Source: Chitinophaga sancti
GTDB taxonomy: Bacteria > Bacteroidota > Bacteroidia > Chitinophagales > Chitinophagaceae
Assembly: GCF_034424315.1 (NCBI RefSeq)
Contig: NZ_CP139972.1
Span: 372,001 to 436,000 of the forward strand
DNA length: 64,000 nucleotides
Direction: 5' to 3'
Position 1 is the stretch's first letter; each line of letters starts with the position of its first letter. Positions 7,740 through 16,260 of the stretch are shown here, one piece after another. The notes under the pieces are model-generated. The model had not been told where the DNA came from, ran no database searches, and was given only the letters and a program-made list of their open reading frames with translations. A program made the translations under genes and the position numbers.

Positions 7740-9287
7740 TTAAGCAAAAAATCCATGAATGAACCATTGTGATTGATTAACTGCATAATGTCCAAGCCGG
7801 AAAATCCAATACCGTCTGCCTGCTGCATCTTCTACGATGTAATAATCCCGGTGTTCTCCATCATCCAACCACCATTCTCTTTCTATCCGTTCCGGCCCGT
7901 CAGCTTTTTTAATTTCATGCAGGCGGCCGAGGAAACGGAAATTCATAGGTGGGTAGTCCGGAATTGGCGCAGTGACTTCAATTGGCAGTGGGGTAGGAAG
8001 GAGCTTTTCCGGGCGGGGAGTAGATAGATTTAATAGTAAATTCTTGTCCTGTAAAAGATTTACCTGTTCTTTATTGTCACCCGCATTCATCATTTTTTGC
8101 TCCTCTTTCACACCTATTACCTGCACCGACATCTCAGGCCAGTAATGCTCCACTACCTGGTACCTTTTTACACTCCCAACTCCAATCTTACTTTCAATTC
8201 TGTCCAGTAACTTCGTTATATTATTATCGGCCGACCCCGTAGCTGACCAGATCTTTTCCTGCGCCGCAATCACATCTTCCACCAGCGATGCCTGCAAAAT
8301 AAATAGATCAATCCCCGGCCCCGGAGCCAGCGTTGGTATTTTTAATTCAAATAATTTAAGTAGATGAGCTGCATTATTTGAAGCCCCATTCGTGCCAATC
8401 GTAATTTGCACCACCTGGTCATCTATTCTGTAACATAACAGCGTAGCTGTACGGATCCCTTTCCCTTCCTGCTGTAATTTATGACAGATAACATCCAATA
8501 AATTAGTCAGCGCGATGATAATGGCCTTCGCTGTTTTAATAGGATCCTGACTGGAAAGCCGTTCTTCATATACAGGCGGCACACCAATTGGAATAATGTC
8601 TTCCCTTTCAGCTCCCAGTGCCTGCTTTAATCGTAAAATAAACACCTGCCCAAATCTTCGTTTCAAGGCATTTAAAGGCAAATGAATAAAATCCTCAATT
8701 TTATGAAAACCCAGCTGCTGTAATTTAGCCAGAAGTGCTTCTTCCAGTCGCAAAGAAGCAGGTGGAAGTGGCCGTAACGCCTTCCTTTCAAATCCGCCAG
8801 CTACAATGATCGTATCGCTGCTATACCTGGATACTGCCCATGCAGTGCCAATCGTATCTGCCATAGCACCCCGTACATCGTACCCGTAAGCTTTGAGTTT
8901 AAGAATAATTTCAGTGAGGTAATTTTGTTCACCACCCCATAGGTGAGCACAACCGGAAGCATCAATGAGAAGGCCATCAGGCTGGTCGATGGCAACTACG
9001 GGCGAATAGCGTATGCACCATTGGCCAAGCGCGTTGAGTAATGTATGTTCCTGGTCGGGTGTATAAGCAGTGACCTGCAGTTCTGGGAAAATAGCTTTGG
9101 CATCGGCTACAGCCATCCCCATATAAATACCCGCATCTTCGGTTTTTTTGGAAGTGGCGGTTATTACCTGCTTACCCCGTTGATTTATTGAAAATACAAG
9201 TGGCAGGTTGCCGCAATCAGGATGTTTGCGGATATACCAATCGGTCAGTAGGTGACGAAACCATATGGCAATATATCTCTTTGCCAT
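7740..9287 (-). CDS. imuB: ImuB-like Y-family DNA polymerase homologue, probably catalytically dead
   Basis: A 515-residue Y-family protein. The N-terminus reads KRYIAIWFRHLLTDWYIRKH where active DinB has a metal-binding Asp (VDMDCFF), and the second acidic site reads AIDQPDGLLIDASG instead of the usual SxDE. Loss of these carboxylates is the mark of ImuB, which acts as a bridge between the beta clamp, ImuA and DnaE2 rather than as a polymerase. A little-finger-like region and a long C-terminal tail (RPEKLLPTPLPIEV..., GEHRDYYIVEDAAGRRYW) follow; the tail binds partners in known ImuB proteins. The gene begins 2 bases after imuA ends, so the two are co-translated. Confidence 0.9.
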   Translation of the reverse strand: MAKRYIAIWFRHLLTDWYIRKHPDCGNLPLVFSINQRGKQVITATSKKTEDAGIYMGMAVADAKAIFPELQVTAYTPDQEHTLLNALGQWCIRYSPVVAIDQPDGLLIDASGCAHLWGGEQNYLTEIILKLKAYGYDVRGAMADTIGTAWAVSRYSSDTIIVAGGFERKALRPLPPASLRLEEALLAKLQQLGFHKIEDFIHLPLNALKRRFGQVFILRLKQALGAEREDIIPIGVPPVYEERLSSQDPIKTAKAIIIALTNLLDVICHKLQQEGKGIRTATLLCYRIDDQVVQITIGTNGASNNAAHLLKLFELKIPTLAPGPGIDLFILQASLVEDVIAAQEKIWSATGSADNNITKLLDRIESKIGVGSVKRYQVVEHYWPEMSVQVIGVKEEQKMMNAGDNKEQVNLLQDKNLLLNLSTPRPEKLLPTPLPIEVTAPIPDYPPMNFRFLGRLHEIKKADGPERIEREWWLDDGEHRDYYIVEDAAGRRYWIFRLGHYAVNQSQWFIHGFFA

Positions 9288-9289
9288 GC

Positions 9290-10069
9290 TTAAATTATTT
9301 TTGATTGAAGGTGGCTTGCTTTTAATGGCGGCTTTTGCAATGGATTTAATAAATCCCCCTGACGTAAAAGCTCCCCATCCATTCCCATTACTTCAAACCC
9401 TTCCAACATCCAGGCCACTTTCCAACTCCCCGGTTTCCCATTCCTTACCTTCACCAACTCCACCTTCCACTGCGGGAACCCCACTCCCGGCATCCCATCC
9501 AAACACAAGCCCGGCAATGGCGAAATGTGCCACTTCGCCACACTCGCCAACACATGCTGTGCTTTAAATGACCGAAGCAGAAATCCCGTTACCTTACTTT
9601 TCTCTACCGCCAACTGCAATCTCCTGGATTGAGAAAATGAAATCCTCGGAATCTCTCCCACCACCACAGCAATCCCATCACATTTCAAAGCCTCTTCCAT
9701 CACCCACAAACTCTCCTGATCAGTCGCCGTCTCAATAAAAATAATCCTCGTCGTTTCTATATTAAATTTCTTCAAGGCCAACGGAAACAAATTGCGACTG
9801 GGGCAAACCCAGATACACGGCCTTGCATCCGTCATTAATTTTGATAATACTCCACTCACAAACCCAAATGTAGCTGCCGTCTCCTCACTACCCTCACTTA
9901 CAAATTCATGTATCACACCAGTCGCAAAAATCCCATTGGGAAATGCCGCCTCCACCGGGCCTAAACCCAATAAATGCTCCTCACTGTTTTTTGATTTAAA
10001 TCCCTGAAGATGCAATATATCCTGCTGCAGGCGTTTAATCACCTCAGCTTTATTTGTTAGCATAGACAT
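9290..10069 (-). CDS. imuA: ImuA-like RecA-fold protein of the mutasome
   Basis: A 259-residue protein with RecA-core features: GPVEAAFPNGIFATGVIHEF, the Walker-A-like place is SEGSEETAATFGF and does not fit GxxxxGKT, and a Walker-B-like strand CDGIAVVVGEI. The RRLQLAVEKSKVTGFLLR helix and the C-terminal WKVELVKVRNGKPGSW are typical of ImuA/SulA-like proteins of Bacteroidota. It is the first gene of imuA-imuB-dnaE2 and links the complex to RecA in studied systems. The ATG at 10069 was used; a second Met is two codons later. Two perfect palindromes lie upstream. Confidence 0.88.
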   Translation of the reverse strand: MSMLTNKAEVIKRLQQDILHLQGFKSKNSEEHLLGLGPVEAAFPNGIFATGVIHEFVSEGSEETAATFGFVSGVLSKLMTDARPCIWVCPSRNLFPLALKKFNIETTRIIFIETATDQESLWVMEEALKCDGIAVVVGEIPRISFSQSRRLQLAVEKSKVTGFLLRSFKAQHVLASVAKWHISPLPGLCLDGMPGVGFPQWKVELVKVRNGKPGSWKVAWMLEGFEVMGMDGELLRQGDLLNPLQKPPLKASHLQSKII

Positions 10070-10100
10070 GGGTTTTAAATGAATACTAAAATTATTAGCA

Positions 10101-10125
10101 AGTATACTACAATTTTTAGCTAAAA
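10101..10125 (-). promoter_or_regulatory. Candidate damage-response operator upstream of imuA
   Basis: An 8-bp palindrome AGTATACT (10101-10108) and a 12-bp palindrome TTTTAGCTAAAA (10114-10125) lie 32-56 bases before the imuA ATG. On the minus strand TATACTTG in the first one is one base off the TAnnTTTG -7 box. Repression by LexA would fit the cassette, but no LexA consensus for this organism is known here. Confidence 0.35.
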
Positions 10126-10149
10126 CTATTTTTTTCTTCAGAAAACAAT

Positions 10150-10540
10150 CCTTAAATCCCCTTGAACAATTCTATGAAACAAACCCTGATGCGCAATACT
10201 TTATTGGCACTCCCTGCTGGCTGTTGCTAAACCCCTACACCGAAAATATCCCTGCATCCAAACCCTTAATCTGAAACAATTACTGCTACCCGTAACCCGG
10301 ACAGTTCTCCCGGCAAGTATCCCGTAAACAAGAACACTTAGGAGTCAGAAAGGGCTGCAAAACATACCACCCTGAAGGGGCGTTTCAATGGAATCCCCGT
10401 ACCGTGCAAATGGAAGAAATAATACTGCTGACCGACCAGCATACACTGCCTTCATTGGTAGCCATCGATTCCCTCGGTAATTAAGGCAATAAAATAGAAA
10501 CAGTGGTGCTAAAACGGCTTGCCAATGTGAAAGAAAAAGA
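10150..10540 (+). pseudogene. Unidentified coding remnant
   Basis: All frames are broken by stops, yet pieces look protein-derived. From 10173 a frame reads MKQTLMRNTLLALPAGCC and stops, which resembles a lipoprotein signal; further on another frame gives EEIILLTDQHTLPSLVAIDS. The pieces could not be assigned to a family. It lies directly before the TonB barrel remnant. Confidence 0.3.
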
Positions 10541-10546
10541 TACCTC

Positions 10547-10876
10547 TTAAATACACATAACGATTTTAGTATTAGTGCCGGCTGGCATGCGGAGCTAAGT
10601 GGTTGGTATAATTCAAAAGCGATTTATGATATTACGACTGTGCAGCCTGGAGGTGCGCTGAGTATGGGGGTAAAAAAAGAAGTCGTTAAAAAGAAAGGAA
10701 GTATAAGTCTGGATGTTGCTGATCTGTTCTGGATAGATTTTTTCCTGCATACGGATGTTTATTTAAATTCCTATTCTCCATCAAGGAAAGTTACCCTGAG
10801 TTTCAGCTATAGATTCGGGAAGGTGATCAGTCAAAGCGGAATAGCTCCTGAAGAGGTAAACAGGGTGCAGAAATAA
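10547..10876 (+). pseudogene. C-terminal remnant of a TonB-dependent outer-membrane beta-barrel protein
   Basis: One frame stays open to the stop at 10876 and reads NDFSISAGWHAELSGWYNSK, GGALSMGVKKEVVKKKGSIS, DVADLFW and ends VTLSFSYRFGK plus a short tail. This is the end of the outer-membrane beta-barrel family found in Bacteroidota TonB receptors: alternating strands, then a last strand with FSYRFG. The plug and most of the barrel are absent, so about 110 codons of a gene that should have about 800 remain. Upstream frames are broken. Confidence 0.6.
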
Positions 10877-10981
10877 TGGGGCTGGCTAAAAAGCAAAATG
10901 AAGGCGCTGTGAATTGCGTTAAAGCCATTTGGTCTCCATCCTCCACCTGGGAGGGGGTACCCTTTTTAGGCAGCCCCACCC

Positions 10982-11569
10982 TTACTTTTTCAATTGCAAT
11001 AACTCTCCATAAGCTACGGCTGCTTTATGCACCTGCACCAGCCAATCCTCCGCAGCATTATCATCCGCACCATCAGAAATATATTTCAAACAAAGAAAGG
11101 GGATCTTTTCTTTCATCGCAATCAGTGCAATCGCATATGCTTCCATATCCACCACCTTATAAGCACTGGAAGAATGCCCCATTTCAAAATTATCTCCTGT
11201 TCCGCAAGTCGCTACATTTACTCCATCCATTGTCAAACCATATTCAAGTAATGGTGGTACACCAGATAAGGGTGTTTCATACTGTGCATATCCCAAACCT
11301 CTTACATCCATATCCCGCTGTATAAACTTCGTGCAGCAAACCACCTCTCCTTTCTTAAAGAAATTACTCCCCGCAGAACCCAGGTTTACAATCACTGCCG
11401 GTCTTTTAACCTGTATCGCTTTCGTCAGTTCATAAGCTGCATTCACCTTTCCAATCCCTGTAATCAATGTATGATGACTTTCAAATACCTCTGCCGCTTC
11501 AGCTGCCAGTGCAAAAGAGAACAATACATTTTCAAGAGGGAAAGAATATTCCTGATTGATCTTAATCAT
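10982..11569 (-). CDS. Nucleoside phosphorylase-fold nucleosidase (MTA/SAH nucleosidase-like)
   Basis: A 195-residue protein of the PNP/UDP phosphorylase fold. It shows the GIGKVNAAYELTKAI motif near residue 38, VNLGSAGS in the middle, VVDMEAYAIALIA (the ME pair binds the ribose) and KYISDGADDNAAEDW with the catalytic Asp near 165. These match MtnN-type enzymes that cut adenine from methylthioadenosine or S-adenosylhomocysteine. It is shorter than MtnN (about 230), so another nucleoside is possible. It stands alone, with a perfect -7 box 23 bases before the ATG. Confidence 0.75.
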   Translation of the reverse strand: MIKINQEYSFPLENVLFSFALAAEAAEVFESHHTLITGIGKVNAAYELTKAIQVKRPAVIVNLGSAGSNFFKKGEVVCCTKFIQRDMDVRGLGYAQYETPLSGVPPLLEYGLTMDGVNVATCGTGDNFEMGHSSSAYKVVDMEAYAIALIAMKEKIPFLCLKYISDGADDNAAEDWLVQVHKAAVAYGELLQLKK

Positions 11570-11591
11570 TCGTTTTTTCTTGATTTGGGCG

Positions 11592-11599
11592 CAAAGTTA
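11592..11599 (-). promoter_or_regulatory. -7 box of the nucleosidase gene
   Basis: The minus strand reads TAACTTTG, a perfect TAnnTTTG. A TTCG about 20 bases further upstream can serve as an imperfect -33. The upstream area also holds a 16-bp direct repeat, CATTTTCACGAATGAA, at 11612-11627 and 11671-11686. Confidence 0.5.
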
Positions 11600-11774
11600 T
11601 CATTTATTCGTCATTTTCACGAATGAAGAGGTGCTTACGCTACCCTATATTCCTGCTGGCTAATTTCCCCCATTTTCACGAATGAACCAATGCCCTCAAC
11701 ACTTCAATGCAATTTTGCAAAATGAATAGCGTATACTCGTCTATCAATTTCATAAGTTCACCCCGGCCCAAAAT

Positions 11775-11801
11775 ATGAGCGCCTGCCTGGCAGGCACTCA
11801 T
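11775..11801 (-). terminator. Terminator of the aldo/keto reductase gene
   Basis: A 12-bp nearly perfect inverted repeat (ATGAGCGCCTGC and its partner, 3-base loop) begins 8 bases after the stop codon; on the minus strand it is followed by ATTTTG. Confidence 0.6.
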
Positions 11802-11808
11802 AGCAATC

Positions 11809-12771
11809 TTATCGTTGCAGATAAGTACCACCCAATATCGCTCCCGGTGCAAACGTACTATTCAAAATCTCCAGCTCAGCTGGTGTAAACACAATCTCCA
11901 TCGCCTGCAAATTCTCCGGCAGACGTGATCTCCTGCTCATACTTACTAATGGCATAATATGATCACCCTGTGCATTCACCCATGCAATTGCCAGTTGGGT
12001 AGGGGTAAATCCTTTATCTTTCGCCATCTTCTTTAAAACCTCTACCTTTTCCAGGTTCTTCACCAGCTTTTCTCCCTGGAAACGTGGAAAGTGCGCCTGG
12101 TAACTACCCGCCGGCAGTGGAGCCTTCATATCACCTGTAAGCAGCCCTTCTGCTGTGTTCGCAAATGCCACTACACCAATACCCAATTCTTTCGCCGTTG
12201 GCAACAACTCATTTTCTATCTGCCGGTCCGCCAGTGAATAACCTATTTCCAGCGCACTTACAGGATATACGCTATTTGCTTTGCGCAACTGAGCCGGCGT
12301 GATCTCAGATACTCCCAGGTAACGTACCTTGCCTTCTTTGATCAGGTCGGCCACTGTTCCAATTACATCTTCAATGGGCACACTATTGTCAAGTCTGCAG
12401 GGTTGATACAAATCAATCGTATCTATACCCAGGCGCACAAGGGAATAGTTAATGAAATTCCTGATTGCAACCGGACGGATATCCAGCCCTAACATATGTC
12501 CATTGTCGAAGATCGCACCAAACTTTACACTGATAAATGCATCGTCTCTTCTGCCTTTAATAGCCTTGCCTACGAGCAACTCATTGTGTCCCGCACCGTA
12601 GAAATCACCGGTATTGAGAAAATTAATCCCGCTATCCAGTGCCTGCTGAATCGTAGCCACGCTCTCAGTCTCGTCATTGGTAGGGCCTCCCCATACAGAA
12701 GACATGCGCATACAGCCCAAACCGATTTTGGAAACTAGCGGACCGTTTGTACCTAATTGTATTTTTTCCAT
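11809..12771 (-). CDS. Aldo/keto reductase family protein with altered catalytic tetrad
   Basis: A 320-residue TIM-barrel protein with the AKR start SKIGLGCMRMSS and the NADPH-binding end (MPLVSMSRRSRLPENLQAME). The usual DTADxYG motif is NTGDFYG (residues 53-59): the tetrad Asp is Asn, while Tyr58 and the following Lys (FISVKFG) remain. The LHR/HRxD site is YQPCRLDNSVPIED, so the tetrad His is replaced. An AKR subfamily with this pattern exists; whether it reduces carbonyls the usual way is uncertain. It is monocistronic and close to no obvious pathway. Confidence 0.82.
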   Translation of the reverse strand: MEKIQLGTNGPLVSKIGLGCMRMSSVWGGPTNDETESVATIQQALDSGINFLNTGDFYGAGHNELLVGKAIKGRRDDAFISVKFGAIFDNGHMLGLDIRPVAIRNFINYSLVRLGIDTIDLYQPCRLDNSVPIEDVIGTVADLIKEGKVRYLGVSEITPAQLRKANSVYPVSALEIGYSLADRQIENELLPTAKELGIGVVAFANTAEGLLTGDMKAPLPAGSYQAHFPRFQGEKLVKNLEKVEVLKKMAKDKGFTPTQLAIAWVNAQGDHIMPLVSMSRRSRLPENLQAMEIVFTPAELEILNSTFAPGAILGGTYLQR

Positions 12772-12953
12772 TGTGCTTGCATTGTTGATTAATAAAACAA
12801 AGGTCAGACATAAATTGTTAAGCAGTATTGCACAGAAAGCTCAATTTACTTTCACATACGGCTCATCCCTGACTACAATCAGGAATTTATAAGACGTCAT
12901 TCTTCCTTTCCTAAATAATATTATATACTTTCGCAGGAACTATTGTACCCGCA

Positions 12954-13337
12954 TTGCGAAAACTAGCCGTCATATTGAGTCCTTTCCTGTTTTTAATCTT
13001 CCTGGTTGGGAGTATGAAAACCTCAATATTATATGCTATCTACGAATACGATACCCAACTCTTTGTCAGTGCTTTTTGTGAAAATAAGAACAAACCAGAG
13101 TTACATTGTAACGGTAAGTGCCAGCTGGCAAAAATGCAAAAGGAACAAAGAGAGAACAGTACCGAGAAATTATTAAAAGAACTACAGTCAGAAGCCCTGG
13201 CCTGCCCTGTTCCTCCTTGTATAAACTTCACCAGACAAGAGTTTACACAAATGGGAGAGAGGAAATATCCTGTCTTTACAAATCCTCAATATACTTACCT
13301 GTTTACTGACCCTCGTAAGAAACCTCCACAGGCTTAA
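12954..13337 (+). CDS. Small membrane-anchored Cys-rich protein, first gene of the copper-uptake operon
   Basis: A 127-residue protein starting with TTG at 12954. Residues 1-28 form a membrane segment (AVILSPFLFLIFLVGS). Then comes SAFCENKNKPELHCNGKCQL, a C-x10-HC-x3-C cluster found in small proteins located before TonB receptors in Bacteroidota, and CPVPPC in the C-terminal half. The cysteines could bind copper. It is followed by a Met/His-rich lipoprotein and an OprC-like receptor on the same strand. In Bordetella a Cys-containing upstream ORF (DUF2946, CruR) controls a TonB receptor in response to copper; a similar sensor role here is inference. A TACTTTCG box near 12926 may be its -7 site. 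Confidence 0.7.
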   Translation: MRKLAVILSPFLFLIFLVGSMKTSILYAIYEYDTQLFVSAFCENKNKPELHCNGKCQLAKMQKEQRENSTEKLLKELQSEALACPVPPCINFTRQEFTQMGERKYPVFTNPQYTYLFTDPRKKPPQA

Positions 13338-13377
13338 GTCATTTCAGTTTTTCAGTTTTCAAATCAAATATTACAGA

Positions 13378-13488
13378 ATGCCCTGCGCATGCTGCGTGAA
13401 TGTGTATTGCTTATTAAAATATTGCAGGCACATAAGGGTAAACCTATACCCATTACTTTCTAAATATTGCAACAATGAACTTACTTAA
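13378..13488 (+). CDS. Possible 36-residue Cys-rich leader peptide
   Basis: In the 137-bp gap between the first two genes of the copper operon there is an ORF starting MPCACCVNVYCLLKYCRHIR with six cysteines in 36 residues. Its end overlaps the start of the lipoprotein gene (ATG 13475) by 14 bases in another frame. Such an overlap permits translational coupling. It may be chance, as no homologue is known to me. Confidence 0.3.
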   Translation: MPCACCVNVYCLLKYCRHIRVNLYPLLSKYCNNELT

Positions 13489-14290
13489 ATCTCTTTTGAT
13501 ATTAATATCCTTTTCCTGTTTTGTATCCTGTAGTAAAAAAGACGATGCTGTGGTAACAAACGATCTGGAAGGATTCACCCTGGTAACTACACTGAATAAT
13601 AATACCCACAAGATAGAGCTGTATACTACCAGTGGCAAATTCCAGACAGGTTATAATGAAATATATGTCCGGATTAAAAACGCACAGGGCAACACGGTAA
13701 ACAATGCAACTATTACCTGGACACCAACTATGCATATGATGGGTATGACACATTCCTGCCCGGCTTCCACTATCAGTAAAAATAAAGGATACATCGTTTT
13801 CCAGATGGCCGGTACAGAAGAAGAATACTGGGATCTGAAGGTTAATTACACCATTGACGATGTTGCTTATACTGTAACAGATACCATACAGGTTGCCGCC
13901 TCAGCAAAGCGTGTGGTAGAAACATTTCAGGGTAGTGATAATAACCGTTATGTGCTGGCACTGGTCAACCCTGTTAAACCTGCCGTAGCAGTGAATGATA
14001 TTTCTGCAGTGTTGTACAAAATGGAGTCTATGACAAGTTTTGTGGTAGTCAATAATTACACTATTAAGATCGACCCGAGAATGACCGGTATGGGCAATCA
14101 TACCTCTCCCAATAATGTTAATCTTACACAGGGAACAGCTGGTATGTATTATGGTAAGCTGAGTTTGACAATGACTGGTTACTGGAAGATTAATTTGCAA
14201 CTGGCAGATGCTACGCAGACAATCATTAAAGGCGAGGCAGTAACTGATACAAATGAAGGTAGTAGCATCTATTTTGAACTGGAATTCTAA
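13475..14290 (+). CDS. Met/His-rich lipoprotein with FixH/YtkA-like domains, probable periplasmic copper binder
   Basis: A 271-residue lipoprotein: lipobox in SFSCFVSCSKKDD with the acylated Cys at about 20. Residues 40-140 look like a YtkA/FixH immunoglobulin-like fold that contains TPTMHMMGMTHSCP, a typical cuprous or cupric ligand set. A second similar unit near 205 has DPRMTGMGNHTSPNN followed by GMYYGKLSLTMTGYWKINL. It starts 137 bases after the Cys-rich protein and ends 11 bases before the TonB receptor, so it is in the same operon. It likely holds or passes copper at the outer membrane; the metal is inferred from ligands and neighbours. Confidence 0.78.
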   Translation: MNLLKSLLILISFSCFVSCSKKDDAVVTNDLEGFTLVTTLNNNTHKIELYTTSGKFQTGYNEIYVRIKNAQGNTVNNATITWTPTMHMMGMTHSCPASTISKNKGYIVFQMAGTEEEYWDLKVNYTIDDVAYTVTDTIQVAASAKRVVETFQGSDNNRYVLALVNPVKPAVAVNDISAVLYKMESMTSFVVVNNYTIKIDPRMTGMGNHTSPNNVNLTQGTAGMYYGKLSLTMTGYWKINLQLADATQTIIKGEAVTDTNEGSSIYFELEF

Positions 14291-14301
14291 AACGGGATTG
14301 T

Positions 14302-16254
14302 ATGTTTCGCCTGACTCTTTTATTTATACTTTGCAGCATTACCGTTTATTCGCAGGATACCATTAAGACAGATTTGCTCAAAGAAGTTGTGATCATTCAC
14401 AAGCGCTCATTATCAGATCAGACAGATAAACCATTATCTACACTGGATAAATACCTGGAGAAATCCAATATGGTAAACATGGTGAGGCGTGGTGCTTATG
14501 CCTGGGAACCTTATTTAAATGGTATGACGGCAGAAAGAAGTGTGGTAACTATAGATGGTATGCGCATCTATGCTGCTTGTACCGACAAGATGGACCCTGT
14601 TACATCTTATGTAGACATCACCAACCTGGCAAAGGTGAATGTGCACAGTGGCCAGTCCGGTTCCGCTGGTGGTGCTGCCATTGCAGGCAGCCTGGACCTT
14701 GTGAGAAACAAAGGAACCTTTGGTGAAAAGAATTTGTCCGGTATGCTGTTCACTGGTTTTGAAACGAATAGTCAGCAACAGGTGATCGGTGGCGCCATGG
14801 CATATGCACAACCTAAGTTGTTTGCCAATCTTGACTTTACTTACAGGCATGCCGGTAATTATAAAGCAGGCGGTGGCGAGGAAGTTTTATATTCTCAGTA
14901 TACCAAATACAATGTATCTGCGATAGCTGGTTACAAAGTGAATGAACATGCCCGCCTGGAGGCTTCCCTGATCTATGATCGTGCGGTAAATGTCGGTTAT
15001 CCTGCATTGACGATGGATGTGGGGCTGGCAAGAGGGGTGATTGCTTCACTGGCGTATATTCGTCATGGATGGGAAACGAAAGTATACTACAATACAATCA
15101 CGCATGTGATGGACGATACGAAACGACCTGTGGTCGCTATTCGTATGGATATGCCGGGATGGAGCAAGACAGCGGGATTTTACTCCTCCTTACAGGGACT
15201 TAGCCAAAAACATAGCTGGAAGGCAAATATCAGCGGGCATTACAATAAATCCCTGGCTGAGATGACGATGTTCTCCAATACCGCCGGAGAAAAGGATATG
15301 TTCATGCTTACCTGGCCAGGTGTGCTTACTTATTACGGTGATGTGTATGGGGAAGATAATTACGCAATTTCTAAACATTGGCGTGCAACGATCAATGGAG
15401 GAGCTGGTGTGCAGGATAACATAGTGGATGATCACCTGGGATTGGAAAGTTTAAAGATCTTTTATCCCGGCATGGAGCGTAGTAAACTTCGATTGCTAAA
15501 GCGCTTGTCTACTGCCCTGAATTATACAAATGACCATGTTCAGTATACGCTTGGCGTCGCTTATGGCGAGCGTGCACCCAGTGTATCAGAAGGCTATGGC
15601 TATTATTTATTCAATAGTTTTGACCGCTATGATTACATTGGTAACCCGGAAATGAAGAATGAAAAATCAGTTAGTTTAAATGGGGCTGTGTTGTTTCATC
15701 GATCATGGTTTTCCGGAAAACTGTCAGCGTCTTATTTTCACCTGATGGATTATATCATTGGAAGACCCCGTGCAGGATTGAGTGTGATGACGATTGGAGC
15801 CGCCGGCGTGAAAGTGTATGAACAGCTGGCCTATGCAAATATTTTCAATATTGGTGTAGAGGGAGATTTTAAACTAAATAGAAATTTCACCTGGAGCAAT
15901 CGTTTGGGCTATCGCAGTGGTTCGGGAGAGAATGTTAAGCATTTGCCTTTGATACAACCTTTCACCTATAGTTCAGGATTAGCGTTTAGCTTGAAATCAT
16001 TCACGGCAGATGTGACCTGTAATGGGGCAGCAGCGCAGGATAGGTACAATCCTGAGTTTGGCGAACAGGCTTTGCCGGCGTATGCGGTATTGAATGTGTC
16101 TGCTTCATATAAGTTTAATTTTGGAAAGCAGTCATTGATGCTGAAGACGGGTGCAGAGAATTTGTTTGATAAGAAGTATACCACCTTTGCGGATTGGAAC
16201 CGGGTTCCGCGAATGGGGCGGAATGTATTTGTAAATATAATCTGGAGTTATTAG
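14302..16254 (+). CDS. OprC/NosA-like TonB-dependent receptor, probable copper importer
   Basis: A 650-residue outer-membrane receptor with a signal peptide (LLFILCSITVYSQ), a plug (residues 25-135) and a 22-strand type barrel ending NVFVNIIWSY. The plug has IDGMRIYAACTDKMDPVTSY; Cys93 and Met97 form the CxxxM of the copper receptor OprC, whose equivalent reads CPNRMDPPTSY. His268 and Met270 (THVMDD) match the HxM of the same site. All four ligands are thus in place. OprC imports copper across the outer membrane under TonB. The Met/His-rich lipoprotein and the Cys-rich protein before it support the assignment. No carboxypeptidase-like N-terminal domain is present. Confidence 0.85.
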   Translation: MFRLTLLFILCSITVYSQDTIKTDLLKEVVIIHKRSLSDQTDKPLSTLDKYLEKSNMVNMVRRGAYAWEPYLNGMTAERSVVTIDGMRIYAACTDKMDPVTSYVDITNLAKVNVHSGQSGSAGGAAIAGSLDLVRNKGTFGEKNLSGMLFTGFETNSQQQVIGGAMAYAQPKLFANLDFTYRHAGNYKAGGGEEVLYSQYTKYNVSAIAGYKVNEHARLEASLIYDRAVNVGYPALTMDVGLARGVIASLAYIRHGWETKVYYNTITHVMDDTKRPVVAIRMDMPGWSKTAGFYSSLQGLSQKHSWKANISGHYNKSLAEMTMFSNTAGEKDMFMLTWPGVLTYYGDVYGEDNYAISKHWRATINGGAGVQDNIVDDHLGLESLKIFYPGMERSKLRLLKRLSTALNYTNDHVQYTLGVAYGERAPSVSEGYGYYLFNSFDRYDYIGNPEMKNEKSVSLNGAVLFHRSWFSGKLSASYFHLMDYIIGRPRAGLSVMTIGAAGVKVYEQLAYANIFNIGVEGDFKLNRNFTWSNRLGYRSGSGENVKHLPLIQPFTYSSGLAFSLKSFTADVTCNGAAAQDRYNPEFGEQALPAYAVLNVSASYKFNFGKQSLMLKTGAENLFDKKYTTFADWNRVPRMGRNVFVNIIWSY

Positions 16255-16260
16255 GCGTAT

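Noticed and set aside
12954..16254. Heme, siderophore or cobalamin uptake operon
   Set aside because: No heme FRAP/NPNL box or B12-type genes; the CxxxM/HxM ligands and Met/His-rich lipoprotein favour copper.
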